NCBI RefSeq assembly: GCF_047872805.1 | Contig: NZ_JBLQUK010000006.1 | Span: 1-64,000 of the forward strand | Direction of reading: 5' to 3' | Length of the DNA stretch: 64,000 nucleotides | From: Erythrobacter sp047872805 | Lineage (GTDB): Bacteria > Pseudomonadota > Alphaproteobacteria > Sphingomonadales > Sphingomonadaceae | The notes under the pieces: model-generated | Told to the model about the DNA's origin: nothing | Seen by the model: the letters and a program-made list of their open reading frames with translations, nothing else | Databases searched by the model: none | Translations under genes and position numbers: made by a program | In this document: one piece after another, positions 7,863 to 16,944 of the stretch | Numbering within the stretch: position 1 is the first letter of the stretch | Layout of the letters: each line of letters begins with the position of its first letter

Positions 7863-10373
7863 ATGACTGACACAGCAACCACTCCGTTCCGCGATTATCT
7901 GCGGTTTCGTCTTTCCCGCGATAGCGAGATGGCGGTCACCTGGTTCGTGGACAAATGGCAGTCGAGCTGGCTGTTCAAACTGGCCGCATTTGCCCTTGCT
8001 GGACTAGCGGCGCTGTGGGTGGCGGCGTGGTTATTCCTCGCAAGCGATTTGCCAGAGGCCGAAAGCCTGATCGGTTACCAGACCCCGCTGCCCACGGTGG
8101 TGCGTGGCATCGATGGCGAAATCGTTCATTCCTATGCGCGCGAACGCCGAGTTCAGTTGCAGTTTGGCGATTTTCCCGAACCGCTCATCAACGCCTATAT
8201 TTCGGCGGAGGACAAGACCTTCTTCAGCCATGGCGGCGTGGATTTTCCGGGCACGGTCAATGCCGTTTTCGATTACGCGACCAAATATGGTTCGGGCGAA
8301 CGCGCGGTGGGCGGGTCCACGATAACTCAGCAGCTCGCCAAGATCCTGCTGCTGGGGGATGAATATTCGGTCACGCGCAAGCTCAAGGAAATGATCCTGG
8401 CAAGCCGCATCGAAGGGGTGTTGAGCAAACAGGAAATTCTGGAACTCTATCTCAATGAAATTCCGCTTGGTCGGCGATCATTCGGTGTTCAGGCTGCGGC
8501 GCGCGCCTATTTCGACAAGGACGTTGGCGACCTTGAACTGCACGAAGCCGCGTTTCTGGCCATCCTGCCCAAGGCGCCCGAACGCTATGGCCGCAAGGGG
8601 CAGGAACAGGCCGCGATAGAGCGGCGCGATTTCGTGCTGGCGCAAATGGCGGACAATGGCTTCATCACCGAAGCCGAACGCAGCGCGGCCTCGGCAAAGC
8701 CGCTTGGTCTGGCACGTCAGCGCAGCGAACGCAGCGCCGATGCGGGCTATTTCCTCGAAGAAGTGCGCCGCCAATTGATCGAGGATTTCGGCGAAAGCGC
8801 CGAGGACGGCGAGAACAGCGTCTATGCGGGCGGCCTCTGGGTGCGCACTTCGCTGGATGTGGGATTGCAGAATGCGGCGCGCGATTCGCTGCGGCGGGGC
8901 CTGCTGCGCTATCACGGCGGGCGCGCATGGACCGGGCCGATTGCGACCATCAATATGGATGATGGCAATTGGGCAGGCCAACTCGCCAGCTCCTATCTCA
9001 GCATCAGTTACGAAGACTGGCGCGTCGGCGTTGTGACACAGCGCAGCGGCTCTGCGGCGACAGTGGGTTTTGCAGACGGCGATGAGGCACCTCTGAGCAA
9101 TTTGCCCGATGCGCTAAAGGCGGGCGATGTCATTGCAGTGTCCCCCCAGGGCAACGGTTTCCGGGTCCGCACCATACCCGAGGCGCAGGGCGGCATGGTG
9201 GTGCAGAACGCGCAAACCGGGCGAGTGCTGGCGATGCAAGGCGGGTTCGATCACCGCCTCTCGGATTTCAACCGCGCGACGCAGGCACTGCGCCAACCGG
9301 GCTCAACGATAAAACCGTTTGTCTATGCGACCGGGCTCGACAACGGCATGACGCCGTCGACCGAGATCGATAATTCCAGCTATTGCTATTATCAGGGCCG
9401 CCAGCTTGGCCAGAAATGCATTCGCGGCGGCCGCGCCGGGCAATTCCCGATGCGTTACGGGCTCGAACAATCGCAGAATATCATGACAGTCCAGATCGGG
9501 ATGCAGGCGGGCATGGAGAATGTCGTCGAAACGATCGAGAAACTCGACATTTCTGACGATCCAGACCCCTTTGCTGCGACCGCACTGGGCGCAGAGGAAT
9601 CGACAGTTTTGCGGATGGTGTCGGCCTATTCCGCGCTCGCTAATCATGGTCGGCTGAACAAACCGACTGTGATCGATTATGTGCAGGACCGGCAGGGCCG
9701 GGTGATCTGGCGCGCCGATGACCGTGCCTGCAATGGCTGCAACATGCCCGAATATGATGGCAGCGCGATGCCGCGTTTCGGTATCAAGGGCGTACAGGCA
9801 ATGGACGCGCGCACCGCGTTTCAGACCATGCATATGCTCGAAGGTGTCGTGACGCGCGGCACCGCGACCGTGCTCAGCGACCTTGGCCTGCCGCTGTTTG
9901 GCAAAACCGGCACGACCACGGGGCCCAAGGATGTCTGGTTCGTCGGCGGCACCCAGCGTTTGATCGCAGGGGTTTATGTCGGGTTCGACAATCCGCGCAA
10001 CATGGGCGGCTATGCCTTTGGCGGAACCATCGCAGCGCCGATTTTCAAGGATCTGATCGAAAACTCGCGTGATCGCTGGACCGCTTTGCCGGCGATTGCA
10101 CCCGAGGGGATCCGGATGGTTCGCGTCAACCGGCGCACGGGCAAACGGGTGCTCGATGGCTGGCCCACGGGCGACCCGCGTTCGGACATCATCTGGGAGG
10201 CGTTCAAACCCGATTCGGAGCCTGAACGCGCCACCCGTCAGGATGAAATCGCGGCCAAGCGTGATGAAATCCTCAACCTCATCCGCGATTCGCGCCGCGC
10301 TGTTGCCGCCGGGCCGGAACGGGCAGAGGGCCAGCCTGCCGACTTTGTCGAAGAGCAAGGCGGCATATATTGA
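7863..10373 (+). CDS. mrcA: Penicillin-binding protein 1A, bifunctional
   Basis: This 836-residue class A PBP polymerises and cross-links peptidoglycan. A cytoplasmic N terminus is followed by one membrane anchor (about 36-60). The GT51 glycosyltransferase has the catalytic Glu in EDKTFFSHGG (E116), plus GGSTITQQ and RKLKEM. An OB-like insert leads to the transpeptidase, with the nucleophile in STIK (S481), SQN at 537-539 and KTGT at 681-684. CYY and CNGC segments in the transpeptidase add cysteines that could form disulfides. The ATG at 7863 lies 69 bp after the amidase gene. Confidence 0.95.
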   Translation: MTDTATTPFRDYLRFRLSRDSEMAVTWFVDKWQSSWLFKLAAFALAGLAALWVAAWLFLASDLPEAESLIGYQTPLPTVVRGIDGEIVHSYARERRVQLQFGDFPEPLINAYISAEDKTFFSHGGVDFPGTVNAVFDYATKYGSGERAVGGSTITQQLAKILLLGDEYSVTRKLKEMILASRIEGVLSKQEILELYLNEIPLGRRSFGVQAAARAYFDKDVGDLELHEAAFLAILPKAPERYGRKGQEQAAIERRDFVLAQMADNGFITEAERSAASAKPLGLARQRSERSADAGYFLEEVRRQLIEDFGESAEDGENSVYAGGLWVRTSLDVGLQNAARDSLRRGLLRYHGGRAWTGPIATINMDDGNWAGQLASSYLSISYEDWRVGVVTQRSGSAATVGFADGDEAPLSNLPDALKAGDVIAVSPQGNGFRVRTIPEAQGGMVVQNAQTGRVLAMQGGFDHRLSDFNRATQALRQPGSTIKPFVYATGLDNGMTPSTEIDNSSYCYYQGRQLGQKCIRGGRAGQFPMRYGLEQSQNIMTVQIGMQAGMENVVETIEKLDISDDPDPFAATALGAEESTVLRMVSAYSALANHGRLNKPTVIDYVQDRQGRVIWRADDRACNGCNMPEYDGSAMPRFGIKGVQAMDARTAFQTMHMLEGVVTRGTATVLSDLGLPLFGKTGTTTGPKDVWFVGGTQRLIAGVYVGFDNPRNMGGYAFGGTIAAPIFKDLIENSRDRWTALPAIAPEGIRMVRVNRRTGKRVLDGWPTGDPRSDIIWEAFKPDSEPERATRQDEIAAKRDEILNLIRDSRRAVAAGPERAEGQPADFVEEQGGIY

Positions 10374-10435
10374 TCGCTTCGCTGCAGTTTCAATCGCGGC
10401 GGAAACCAGACGGACGCAGGCGGGTTAGGAAAGAT

Positions 10436-10966
10436 ATGAGAACGCTATTCACATCAGCGCTTGCCGCTATTGCCGCGATTACTGTTGCCGTTCCGGCATC
10501 AGCGCAGCTCGCCGTGGGCAATGACGCGCCCGCCTTTACCGCCCGCGCTGCGCTGGCGGGGGAAGAGTTCGGTTTCTCGCTTCAGGCGGCGCTGCGGCGC
10601 GGGCCGGTCGTGCTGTATTTCTACCCCAAGGCATTCACTCAAGGCTGCACCCTCGAAGCCAACGCCTTTGCCGAGGCGATGCCCGAATTTCGCGCCGCCG
10701 GGGCCAGCGTGATCGGCATGTCGAACGATGATATTGAAACGCTAAAACGCTTTAGCCGCGAGGAATGCCGCGATGCCTTTGCGGTGGGTTCGGCGAGCGC
10801 GCGATTGATCAACGCATATGCAGTGGCGCGCGGCAATTCTGACCTTGCATCGCGCACATCCTACGTCATCGCGCAGGACGGACGGATTGCCTATGTCCAT
10901 TCCGACAGCGATTACCGCGGCCATGTCGCGCGCACCCTGGCGGCGGTTCGCGCGCTTTCCAACTGA
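10436..10966 (+). CDS. Exported BCP/PrxQ-type peroxiredoxin
   Basis: The chosen start is the ATG at 10436, which has AGGAAAG 4-5 bp upstream and gives a 176-residue protein with a clean signal peptide (MRTLFTSALAAIAAITVAVP, cleavage near ASA/Q at 23). The mature part is a thioredoxin-fold peroxiredoxin: YFYPKAFTQGCTLEA places the peroxidatic cysteine at C71. The usual partner five residues later is absent; the other cysteine, C111 in REECRD, fits the alpha-3 resolving position of some PrxQ proteins. It would reduce peroxides in the periplasm. It follows mrcA closely. Confidence 0.85.
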   Translation: MRTLFTSALAAIAAITVAVPASAQLAVGNDAPAFTARAALAGEEFGFSLQAALRRGPVVLYFYPKAFTQGCTLEANAFAEAMPEFRAAGASVIGMSNDDIETLKRFSREECRDAFAVGSASARLINAYAVARGNSDLASRTSYVIAQDGRIAYVHSDSDYRGHVARTLAAVRALSN

Positions 10967-11083
10967 ACCTGTCGCTAGGCGCCGGGCAAGGCTGCGCCCG
11001 CCACGGCGATGCTTTACAATCGCAGCCTCCGCGCTAAGCGGGGCAGCCAGATTATCCAGCCAATCAAATTTGAAGGACAGTTT

Positions 11084-12211
11084 ATGCGGGCCGAGGCCCA
11101 AGCTCTTGTTGACCGGATCGAGGCGGCGCTTCAATTGGTGCGGCGATCGCTCGATTGGGAGCGCGCTCTGCGCCGTCTCGATGAACTGAATGCGCGGGTT
11201 CAAGACCCCACCCTTTGGGATAATCCCAAACAGGCGCAGGCGATCAGCCGCGAACAGAAACTGCTCGAAAACGCGGTCAAGACCGTGAACGAAATCTCCG
11301 CCGAAATGGGCGATGCGGTCGAATTCATCGAAATGGGCGAGGCTGAGGACGAAGAAAGCATCATCAATGATGGCCTCAAAAGCCTCGAACGACTGGCCGC
11401 ACGCGCCGATGCGGACAAGGTTCAGGCGCTGCTTTCGGGCGAAGCGGACGCGAATGACACCTATCTCGAAATCCACGCAGGCGCAGGCGGCACCGAATCG
11501 CAGGATTGGGCCGAAATGCTGTTCCGCATGTATGGTCGCTGGGCCGAGCGGCGCGGTTTCAAGGTTGAGACGGTGGAATATCAATCGGGCGATCAGGCCG
11601 GGATCAAATCTGCCACGCTCCAGATCAAGGGCGAGAACGCCTATGGCTATGCCAAGACCGAAAGCGGGGTGCACAGGCTCGTCCGCATCAGCCCCTATGA
11701 CAGCGCGGCCAAGCGGCACACCAGTTTCTCCAGCGTCTGGGTCTATCCGGTGATCGACGATGACATCGACATTGATATCAATCCCGCAGACCTGAAGATC
11801 GACACCTACCGTGCGTCGGGCGCCGGCGGTCAGCACGTCAACACCACCGATTCCGCCGTGCGCATCACCCACCAACCGACCGGAATCGTGGTGGCGAGCC
11901 AGAACGACCGCAGCCAGCACAAGAACCGCGCCACCGCAATGAACATGCTGAAAGCGCGGCTGTTCGAACGCGAAATGGCGATGCGCGAAGCAGTGGCCAG
12001 CGGTGAATATCAGGAAAAGAGCGAGATTGGCTGGGGCCATCAGATCCGCTCCTATGTCCTGCAGCCGTATCAGATGGTGAAGGATTTGCGCACTGGCGAG
12101 ACGTCCACCTCGCCCGACAAGGTGCTCGACGGCGAGATTGACGCCTTCATCTCCGCCGCTCTCGCGCAGCAGGTTACGGGCGAGGCTGTCGATGTGGAGG
12201 ATGTGGAGTGA
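11084..12211 (+). CDS. prfB: Peptide chain release factor 2
   Basis: RF2 releases peptides at UGA and UAA codons. The ATG at 11084 (AAGGACAG just upstream) gives 375 residues. The anticodon-recognition tripeptide is SPY (203-205) where E. coli has SPF, and the hydrolysis motif GGQ is at 248-250. Most other conserved segments match RF2 closely, such as GAGGTESQDW and DDDIDIDINPADL. The autoregulatory in-frame UGA frameshift found near codon 26 of many prfB genes is absent: RSLDWERAL is read straight through. Confidence 0.96.
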   Translation: MRAEAQALVDRIEAALQLVRRSLDWERALRRLDELNARVQDPTLWDNPKQAQAISREQKLLENAVKTVNEISAEMGDAVEFIEMGEAEDEESIINDGLKSLERLAARADADKVQALLSGEADANDTYLEIHAGAGGTESQDWAEMLFRMYGRWAERRGFKVETVEYQSGDQAGIKSATLQIKGENAYGYAKTESGVHRLVRISPYDSAAKRHTSFSSVWVYPVIDDDIDIDINPADLKIDTYRASGAGGQHVNTTDSAVRITHQPTGIVVASQNDRSQHKNRATAMNMLKARLFEREMAMREAVASGEYQEKSEIGWGHQIRSYVLQPYQMVKDLRTGETSTSPDKVLDGEIDAFISAALAQQVTGEAVDVEDVE

Positions 12212-12936
12212 AGCCGCGAGGGATCAGCGCGGCATGTCTCTGCCTGCTGGTTCTCGCCGGACTTGCGGCCTGCAACGATATTGGCGCTGATCCGAATCGG
12301 CCCGAAACCGCGCTCGAATTTCCGCTGCCTGACCGGCCTGTTTCCGAAGTCGTTTCCAACCAATTCTCCAACGAGGACGCTCGCGACGAGCGGGGCGAGG
12401 CGCAGGTGGTGATGGACCTTGCCAATATTCGTCCCGGTATGACTGTCGCGGATATTGGTGCGGGGGAGGGCTATTACACCGTGCGTCTGGCAGAGCGGGT
12501 CGGCAAGGATGGCCGCGTGCTGGCGCAGGATATCGACCGCGACGCGCTGGAACGGCTGGGGCGCCGGGTCGAGCGCGAGCGGCTGGAAAATATCTCGATC
12601 AAGCCGGGCGCGGCGGACGATCCGCAACTTCCCGAAGACAGTTTTGACCGCATATTTCTTGTTCATATGTATCACGAAGTGACTGAACCTTATGCGTTCT
12701 TGTGGCGTATGTGGCCCGCGCTGGCTGGCGGTGGTCAGATCATTGTTGTCGATGTTGACCGGCCCACAGGGCGACACGGCATTCCGCCCGGATTGCTGTT
12801 TTGCGAATTTGAAGCGGTCGGATACAGGCTGGTCGAATTTGTCGAACGCCCGGATATCAAAGGATATTTTGCGCGGTTTGAGCGCGGCGAGGCGCGCAGC
12901 GATCCACAGGCGATAAAGGCCTGTGCCAACACATAG
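12208..12936 (+). CDS. Lipoprotein-type SAM methyltransferase
   Basis: This 242-residue protein starts at GTG 12208, overlapping the prfB stop by 4 bp (GTGA). Residues 1-22 look like a lipoprotein signal with lipobox LAAC (Cys22). The rest is a class I methyltransferase fold: ADIGAGEGYY at about 81-90 (motif I), AQDID (acidic ribose-binding position), and FDRIFLVHMYHEV. An exported SAM enzyme is odd because SAM is cytoplasmic. Either the leader is not a functional lipobox, the protein stays on the inner face, or it has lost catalysis. It is not PrmC, the methylase that often follows release factor genes. Confidence 0.75.
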   Translation: MKPRGISAACLCLLVLAGLAACNDIGADPNRPETALEFPLPDRPVSEVVSNQFSNEDARDERGEAQVVMDLANIRPGMTVADIGAGEGYYTVRLAERVGKDGRVLAQDIDRDALERLGRRVERERLENISIKPGAADDPQLPEDSFDRIFLVHMYHEVTEPYAFLWRMWPALAGGGQIIVVDVDRPTGRHGIPPGLLFCEFEAVGYRLVEFVERPDIKGYFARFERGEARSDPQAIKACANT

Positions 12937-12958
12937 AGGTCAGGCTGATCGATGGGTC

Positions 12959-12974
12959 CGAGCATGAATGCTCG
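12959..12974. promoter_or_regulatory. Perfect palindrome upstream of fabA
   Basis: CGAGCAT-GA-ATGCTCG is a 7-bp perfect inverted repeat in the 175-bp gap between the methyltransferase gene and fabA. With a 2-nt centre and no T-run it suits an operator better than a terminator. The same gap holds GCTAGGCGC at 13062-13070, a motif also seen before prfB and nuoA. Confidence 0.35.
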
Positions 12975-13111
12975 AATTCAGTATTTGCCGCGAGATTTCC
13001 GGCACCGCCCTCAGTTATCAACCAGCCGGGCCCCGCGCCCTTTCCATCAACAAAGCGGGATGCTAGGCGCGGCGTCCATTGAGTTGCCGCAGGTGAGGAG
13101 TTCGGCCGGGA

Positions 13112-13621
13112 ATGACAGATTTTCCAACCAGTTTTGACCGTGAAGATCTGCTGAAATGTGCGCGGGGTGAATTGTTCGGCCCCGGCAACGCACAATTGCC
13201 CGAACCGCCAATGCTCATGATGGACCGGATCACCGATGTTTCCGGCGATGGCGGCATGCACGGCAAAGGCCATGTCGTCGCAGAATTCGATATCACCCCC
13301 GATCTGTGGTTCTTCGACTGCCATTTTCCCGGCAATCCCATCATGCCGGGCTGTCTTGGACTGGACGGATTATGGCAGCTGACCGGCTTCAATCTGGGTT
13401 GGCGCGGTTGGCAGGGGCGCGGCTATGCTTTGGGTGTGGGCGAGGTCAAACTGACCGGTATGGTCCGGCCTGACCGTAAGATGCTCACTTATCACGTTGA
13501 TTTCACCAAGGCCGTGCAATCGCGGCGTTTGACCATGGGGGTTGCTGATGGCCGTGTTGAGGCCGATGGTGAGGTCATCTATCAAGTCAAAGATATGAAA
13601 GTCGCCCTATCTGAAGCCTGA
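13112..13621 (+). CDS. fabA: 3-hydroxydecanoyl-ACP dehydratase/isomerase
   Basis: FabA dehydrates 3-hydroxyacyl-ACP and isomerises the trans-2-decenoyl product to cis-3, the branch point to unsaturated fatty acids. At 169 residues it matches the family length. The active-site histidine is H71 in FFDCHFPGNP, and D85 in CLGLD is the second catalytic residue. It is the first gene of a fabA-fabB-fabI run on one strand, 45 bp before fabB, so the anaerobic-type route to unsaturated acids is present. Confidence 0.97.
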   Translation: MTDFPTSFDREDLLKCARGELFGPGNAQLPEPPMLMMDRITDVSGDGGMHGKGHVVAEFDITPDLWFFDCHFPGNPIMPGCLGLDGLWQLTGFNLGWRGWQGRGYALGVGEVKLTGMVRPDRKMLTYHVDFTKAVQSRRLTMGVADGRVEADGEVIYQVKDMKVALSEA

Positions 13622-13665
13622 TTGGGCCTTGGTCCGGATCAGGTTTGGGGCGGGAAAAGGGGAAT

Positions 13666-14895
13666 ATGCGCCGCGTCGTCATTACTGGGCTGGGGATTGT
13701 TTCCTCGATTGGCAACAATTCGGATGAGGTGCTGTCCGCGCTGAAATCGGGCAAATCCGGCATCACTTTCAACGAAGCCATGGCCGAACATGGTTTCCGC
13801 TCGCAAGTCGCAGGCACGGTCGATCTAGATCTGGCCGAACATGTCGATAAACGCACCTTGCGGTTCATGGGGCCGGGTGCCGCCTATGCCTATATCGCCA
13901 TGGGACAGGCGATTGCCGATGCGGGCCTGACGGAAAGCGACGTCATCAACCCGATGACCGGGGTCATCGCCGGATCGGGCGGCCCTTCCACTTCGGCCAT
14001 GCTCGCGGCGCACCAGACGGTGCTTTCTACCGGTGCGACCAAACGCATCGGGCCATTCGCAGTGCCCAAGACGATGTCTTCGACGGTAAGCGCCAACCTT
14101 GCGACGGCTTACCAGATCAAGGGGATGAACTTCTCCATTACCTCAGCCTGCTCCACCTCGCTGCATTGCATCGGCTTGGCGGCCCAGCAGATTGCGCTGG
14201 GTCTGCAGGATGTGATGTTTGGCGGCGGCGGCGAAGAGCTGGACTGGACGCTGTCGTGTCTGTTCGACGCGATGGGCGCTATGTCGAGCAAATATAACGA
14301 CACGCCGGAGCGGGCATCGCGCGCGTTTGATGCTGACCGCGATGGTTTTGTAATCGGCGGCGGCGGCGGAATTGTGGTGCTCGAAGCGCTCGAACATGCG
14401 CTGGCGCGGGGCGCGAAGATTTACGCCGAGGTCACCGGTTTTAGCGCCACTTCCGATGGTGCCGATATGGTTGCACCTTCGGGTGAGGGCGGGGAACGCG
14501 CAATGCGCGGGGCGCTCCGGTCGCTGAGTGAGGATCGCAAGGTCAGCTATATCAACGCTCATGGCACCTCGACCCCGGTCGGCGATGTGGGAGAAATCGA
14601 GGCGGTGCGCAGGGTGTTTGGAGAAGGTGTAACCCCGCCGGTCAGTTCGACGAAATCCATGACAGGTCACAGTCAAGGAGCCACCGGCGCACAAGAGGCG
14701 ATCTATTGCCTGCTGGCGCTGGAGCACGATTTCATCATTCCTTCGATCAATGTGGAGACTCTCGATCCGGCGCTGAGGCCGGAGGAGATCGCCACGCAGC
14801 TGGTGGAGAATGCGGGCCTCGATACGGTTATGACCAACAGTTTCGGGTTTGGCGGCACCAATGGTTCGATGCTGTTGTCGAAATTTCACGGATAG
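13666..14895 (+). CDS. fabB: Beta-ketoacyl-ACP synthase I
   Basis: KAS I extends acyl-ACP by condensation with malonyl-ACP and is needed for cis-unsaturated chains. The ATG at 13666 has AAAAGGGG upstream and gives MRRVVITGLGIVSSIGNN, aligning end to end with FabB (409 residues). The catalytic triad is C162 (TSACSTS), H299 (NAHGTSTPVGD) and H335 (KSMTGHSQGA). It sits between fabA and fabI. Confidence 0.97.
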   Translation: MRRVVITGLGIVSSIGNNSDEVLSALKSGKSGITFNEAMAEHGFRSQVAGTVDLDLAEHVDKRTLRFMGPGAAYAYIAMGQAIADAGLTESDVINPMTGVIAGSGGPSTSAMLAAHQTVLSTGATKRIGPFAVPKTMSSTVSANLATAYQIKGMNFSITSACSTSLHCIGLAAQQIALGLQDVMFGGGGEELDWTLSCLFDAMGAMSSKYNDTPERASRAFDADRDGFVIGGGGGIVVLEALEHALARGAKIYAEVTGFSATSDGADMVAPSGEGGERAMRGALRSLSEDRKVSYINAHGTSTPVGDVGEIEAVRRVFGEGVTPPVSSTKSMTGHSQGATGAQEAIYCLLALEHDFIIPSINVETLDPALRPEEIATQLVENAGLDTVMTNSFGFGGTNGSMLLSKFHG

Positions 14896-14896
14896 G

Positions 14897-14909
14897 CCCG
14901 CGCTGCGGG
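14897..14909 (+). other. Intercistronic hairpin between fabB and fabI
   Basis: CCCGC-GCT-GCGGG followed by TTTA forms a short 5-bp GC stem right after the fabB stop. It is too weak for a convincing terminator. It could act as an attenuating or mRNA-stabilising element within the fab operon. Confidence 0.3.
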
Positions 14910-14939
14910 TTTAGGTGCCGTTGGGTAGGGTGATTGAAC

Positions 14940-15728
14940 ATGGGCGTGCTTTCAGGAAAACGCGGTCTCGTGATGGGCGTTGCCAACGACCGGTCGATCG
15001 CCTGGGGAATTGCCAAAGCCTGCGCCGATGCGGGTGCCGAACTTGCCTTTACCTATCAAGGTGAAGCCTTTGGCAAGCGTCTTGAACCGCTTGCATACAG
15101 CGTCGGCTCAGATGTCATGCTGGATGTCGATGTCACAGATGACGCCTCACTCGATACCGCATTCGGCGCGCTGCGGGAGCGGTGGGACAGGCTGGATTTC
15201 GTGATCCACGCGATTGCCTATTCCGACAAAGCGGAATTGTCTGGCCGCATCCTTAACACGACGCGCGCGAACTTCAAGAACTCAATGGATATCTCGGCCT
15301 ACAGCCTGATCGAAGTGGCGCGCAGAGCGCATCCGATGATGGTGGAACATGGCGGCACCGTGCTGACGCTGACCTATCTGGGGTCAAGCCGGGTCACCCC
15401 CAATTACAATGTAATGGGCATGGCCAAGGCCGCGCTTGAGGCTGGCGTGCGCTACCTCGCCAATGATCTTGGCCGCGAGGGAATCCGGGTCAACGCGATC
15501 AGCCCCGGCCCGATGAAAACGCTCGCTGCCAGCGCTATTGGCGGGGTGCGCAAGACGTACCGGCACACCGAAGCCAACGCCCCGCTTGGGGGCAATGCAA
15601 CCTTGGAGGCGGTGGGCGGGACCGCGGTCTATCTGTGCAGCGATGCCGGGGCTTGCACCACTGGCGAGATCATTCACGTCGATGGCGGCTTCCACGTTCT
15701 GGGCATGCCGCAATTCGACAATCTCTAA
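14940..15728 (+). CDS. fabI: Enoyl-ACP reductase (NADH)
   Basis: FabI reduces trans-2-enoyl-ACP with NAD(P)H, the last step of each elongation round. From the ATG at 14940 the protein has 262 residues. It shows GVANDRSIAWG (cofactor site), Y146, and Y156-x6-K163, the same spacing and numbering as E. coli FabI. A TTG six bases upstream is an alternative start. This is the usual triclosan/diazaborine target family. It is third in the fab run. Confidence 0.96.
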   Translation: MGVLSGKRGLVMGVANDRSIAWGIAKACADAGAELAFTYQGEAFGKRLEPLAYSVGSDVMLDVDVTDDASLDTAFGALRERWDRLDFVIHAIAYSDKAELSGRILNTTRANFKNSMDISAYSLIEVARRAHPMMVEHGGTVLTLTYLGSSRVTPNYNVMGMAKAALEAGVRYLANDLGREGIRVNAISPGPMKTLAASAIGGVRKTYRHTEANAPLGGNATLEAVGGTAVYLCSDAGACTTGEIIHVDGGFHVLGMPQFDNL

Positions 15729-15739
15729 GCGGCGCGGCG

Positions 15740-16195
15740 ATGGAGATTCGGCGCACCGATTTGAGCGAGCCCGAGGTGGTGGCGCTGATCGAATTGCATC
15801 TTCGCGAGATGCTGGCGTTCTCGCCGCCGGGGACAAACCATGCACTCGACCTGTCGGGATTGACGGCACCGGGCGTCGAGGTGTTTGCCGCGTGGGATGA
15901 TGCAAGGCTGCTGGCCATCGGCGCGCTCAAACAGCATAGCGATTTCGCCGAGATCAAGTCGATGCGCGCACATCCCGAGGCGAGGAGGAAGGGCGTAGGC
16001 AAGGCTATGCTTAAACACCTGATCGACCGTGCGCGGGAACTGGGATATGCCGAAGTGAAGCTGGAAACCGGCAGCGGCGAACCCTTCGCGGCGGCGACCG
16101 AGCTTTACCAAAGTTTCGGATTTCGCCCGTGCTCGGATTTCGCCGGGTACAGCGCGGGCGAATTCAACAAGCTGTTTGCGCTTGCCATCCCATGA
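15740..16195 (+). CDS. GNAT family N-acetyltransferase
   Basis: This 151-residue GNAT protein has the acetyl-CoA pyrophosphate loop RRKGVGKAML (82-91, the R/Q-x-x-G-x-G/A motif) and the motif-B region ATELYQSFGF near the C terminus. ATG 15740 follows the fabI stop by 11 bp. It resembles the PhnO/YjhQ-like small acetyltransferases, but the substrate is unknown. It overlaps the next gene by 4 bp (ATGA), implying coupled translation. Confidence 0.85.
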   Translation: MEIRRTDLSEPEVVALIELHLREMLAFSPPGTNHALDLSGLTAPGVEVFAAWDDARLLAIGALKQHSDFAEIKSMRAHPEARRKGVGKAMLKHLIDRARELGYAEVKLETGSGEPFAAATELYQSFGFRPCSDFAGYSAGEFNKLFALAIP

Positions 16196-16944
16196 GCAAA
16201 GAGACACCCCCACCATTCTCGCTTTGGCTGCGCGAGTTGCCGTGGCTGGGTGCCATTGCCGCTGGCCGATTTCGCCGGGCGCGCAAGATCGATCTCGATT
16301 TCAAAGCGATAGGCAATCTGCCGCCCGTCCTCGTCTTTCCCGGCATTGTTTCCAGCGACAATTCGACCTCGCTCCTGCGAAGGACGCTCGAGGCGAATGG
16401 CTTTCCCGTATACGGATCGAAATTGGGCTTCGTGACGGGTGTAACACCGGAACGGATGGCACGGGCCGAGCGGCGTCTGGAGGAGATTGCCCAGCGCCAC
16501 GTTGAACCGGTTGTTCTGCTGGGCTGGAGCCTTGGTGGGATCTATGCCCGCGTTCTGGCTCAGCGCCACCCGAAAAAGGCTAAGATGGTCGTCACGCTGG
16601 GCACGCCCTTTTCAGGCGACCGGCACGCCAACAACGCATGGCGGCTTTACAATGCGCTCAATGACCACACGGTCGATGAACCCAGCCTGCCCGATGATCC
16701 GAGTGTGAAGCCGCCGGTTCATACTGTCGCTGTCGAAGCGCTCAACGAGGGGGTGATCGGGCGCGGCTGTGCCTGGGGCAAGGGCGAGGAACGTGACAGC
16801 GCGCATCTGGTCACGGCGCGGCATTTTGCACTCGGATCGAGCAGGCGGTCGGTCGAAGAGGTCGTCCAGATCGTGACGCAGGAACTGGCGATGGGTCAGC
16901 GAGTGACCGAGGATCAGCCCCGCACCAATGCCGTCAGCACCTGA
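16192..16944 (+). CDS. Alpha/beta hydrolase, lipase/esterase-like
   Basis: This 250-residue alpha/beta hydrolase has an oxyanion-type strand LVFPGIVSSDNS near 47-59, the nucleophile elbow GWSLGG (S113), a strand VTLGTPFSGDRH, and a late Asp/His pair in ERDSAHL. The fold and the LGTPF segment resemble PGAP1/triacylglycerol lipase-like enzymes. There is no signal peptide. Its 3' end overlaps the convergent dehydrogenase gene by 31 bp. Substrate unknown. Confidence 0.8.
   Translation: MSKETPPPFSLWLRELPWLGAIAAGRFRRARKIDLDFKAIGNLPPVLVFPGIVSSDNSTSLLRRTLEANGFPVYGSKLGFVTGVTPERMARAERRLEEIAQRHVEPVVLLGWSLGGIYARVLAQRHPKKAKMVVTLGTPFSGDRHANNAWRLYNALNDHTVDEPSLPDDPSVKPPVHTVAVEALNEGVIGRGCAWGKGEERDSAHLVTARHFALGSSRRSVEEVVQIVTQELAMGQRVTEDQPRTNAVST

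Noticed and set aside
10742..12040. 432-codon minus-strand ORF over the peroxiredoxin and prfB genes
   Set aside because: It is antisense to two well-supported genes and carries no recognisable motif.
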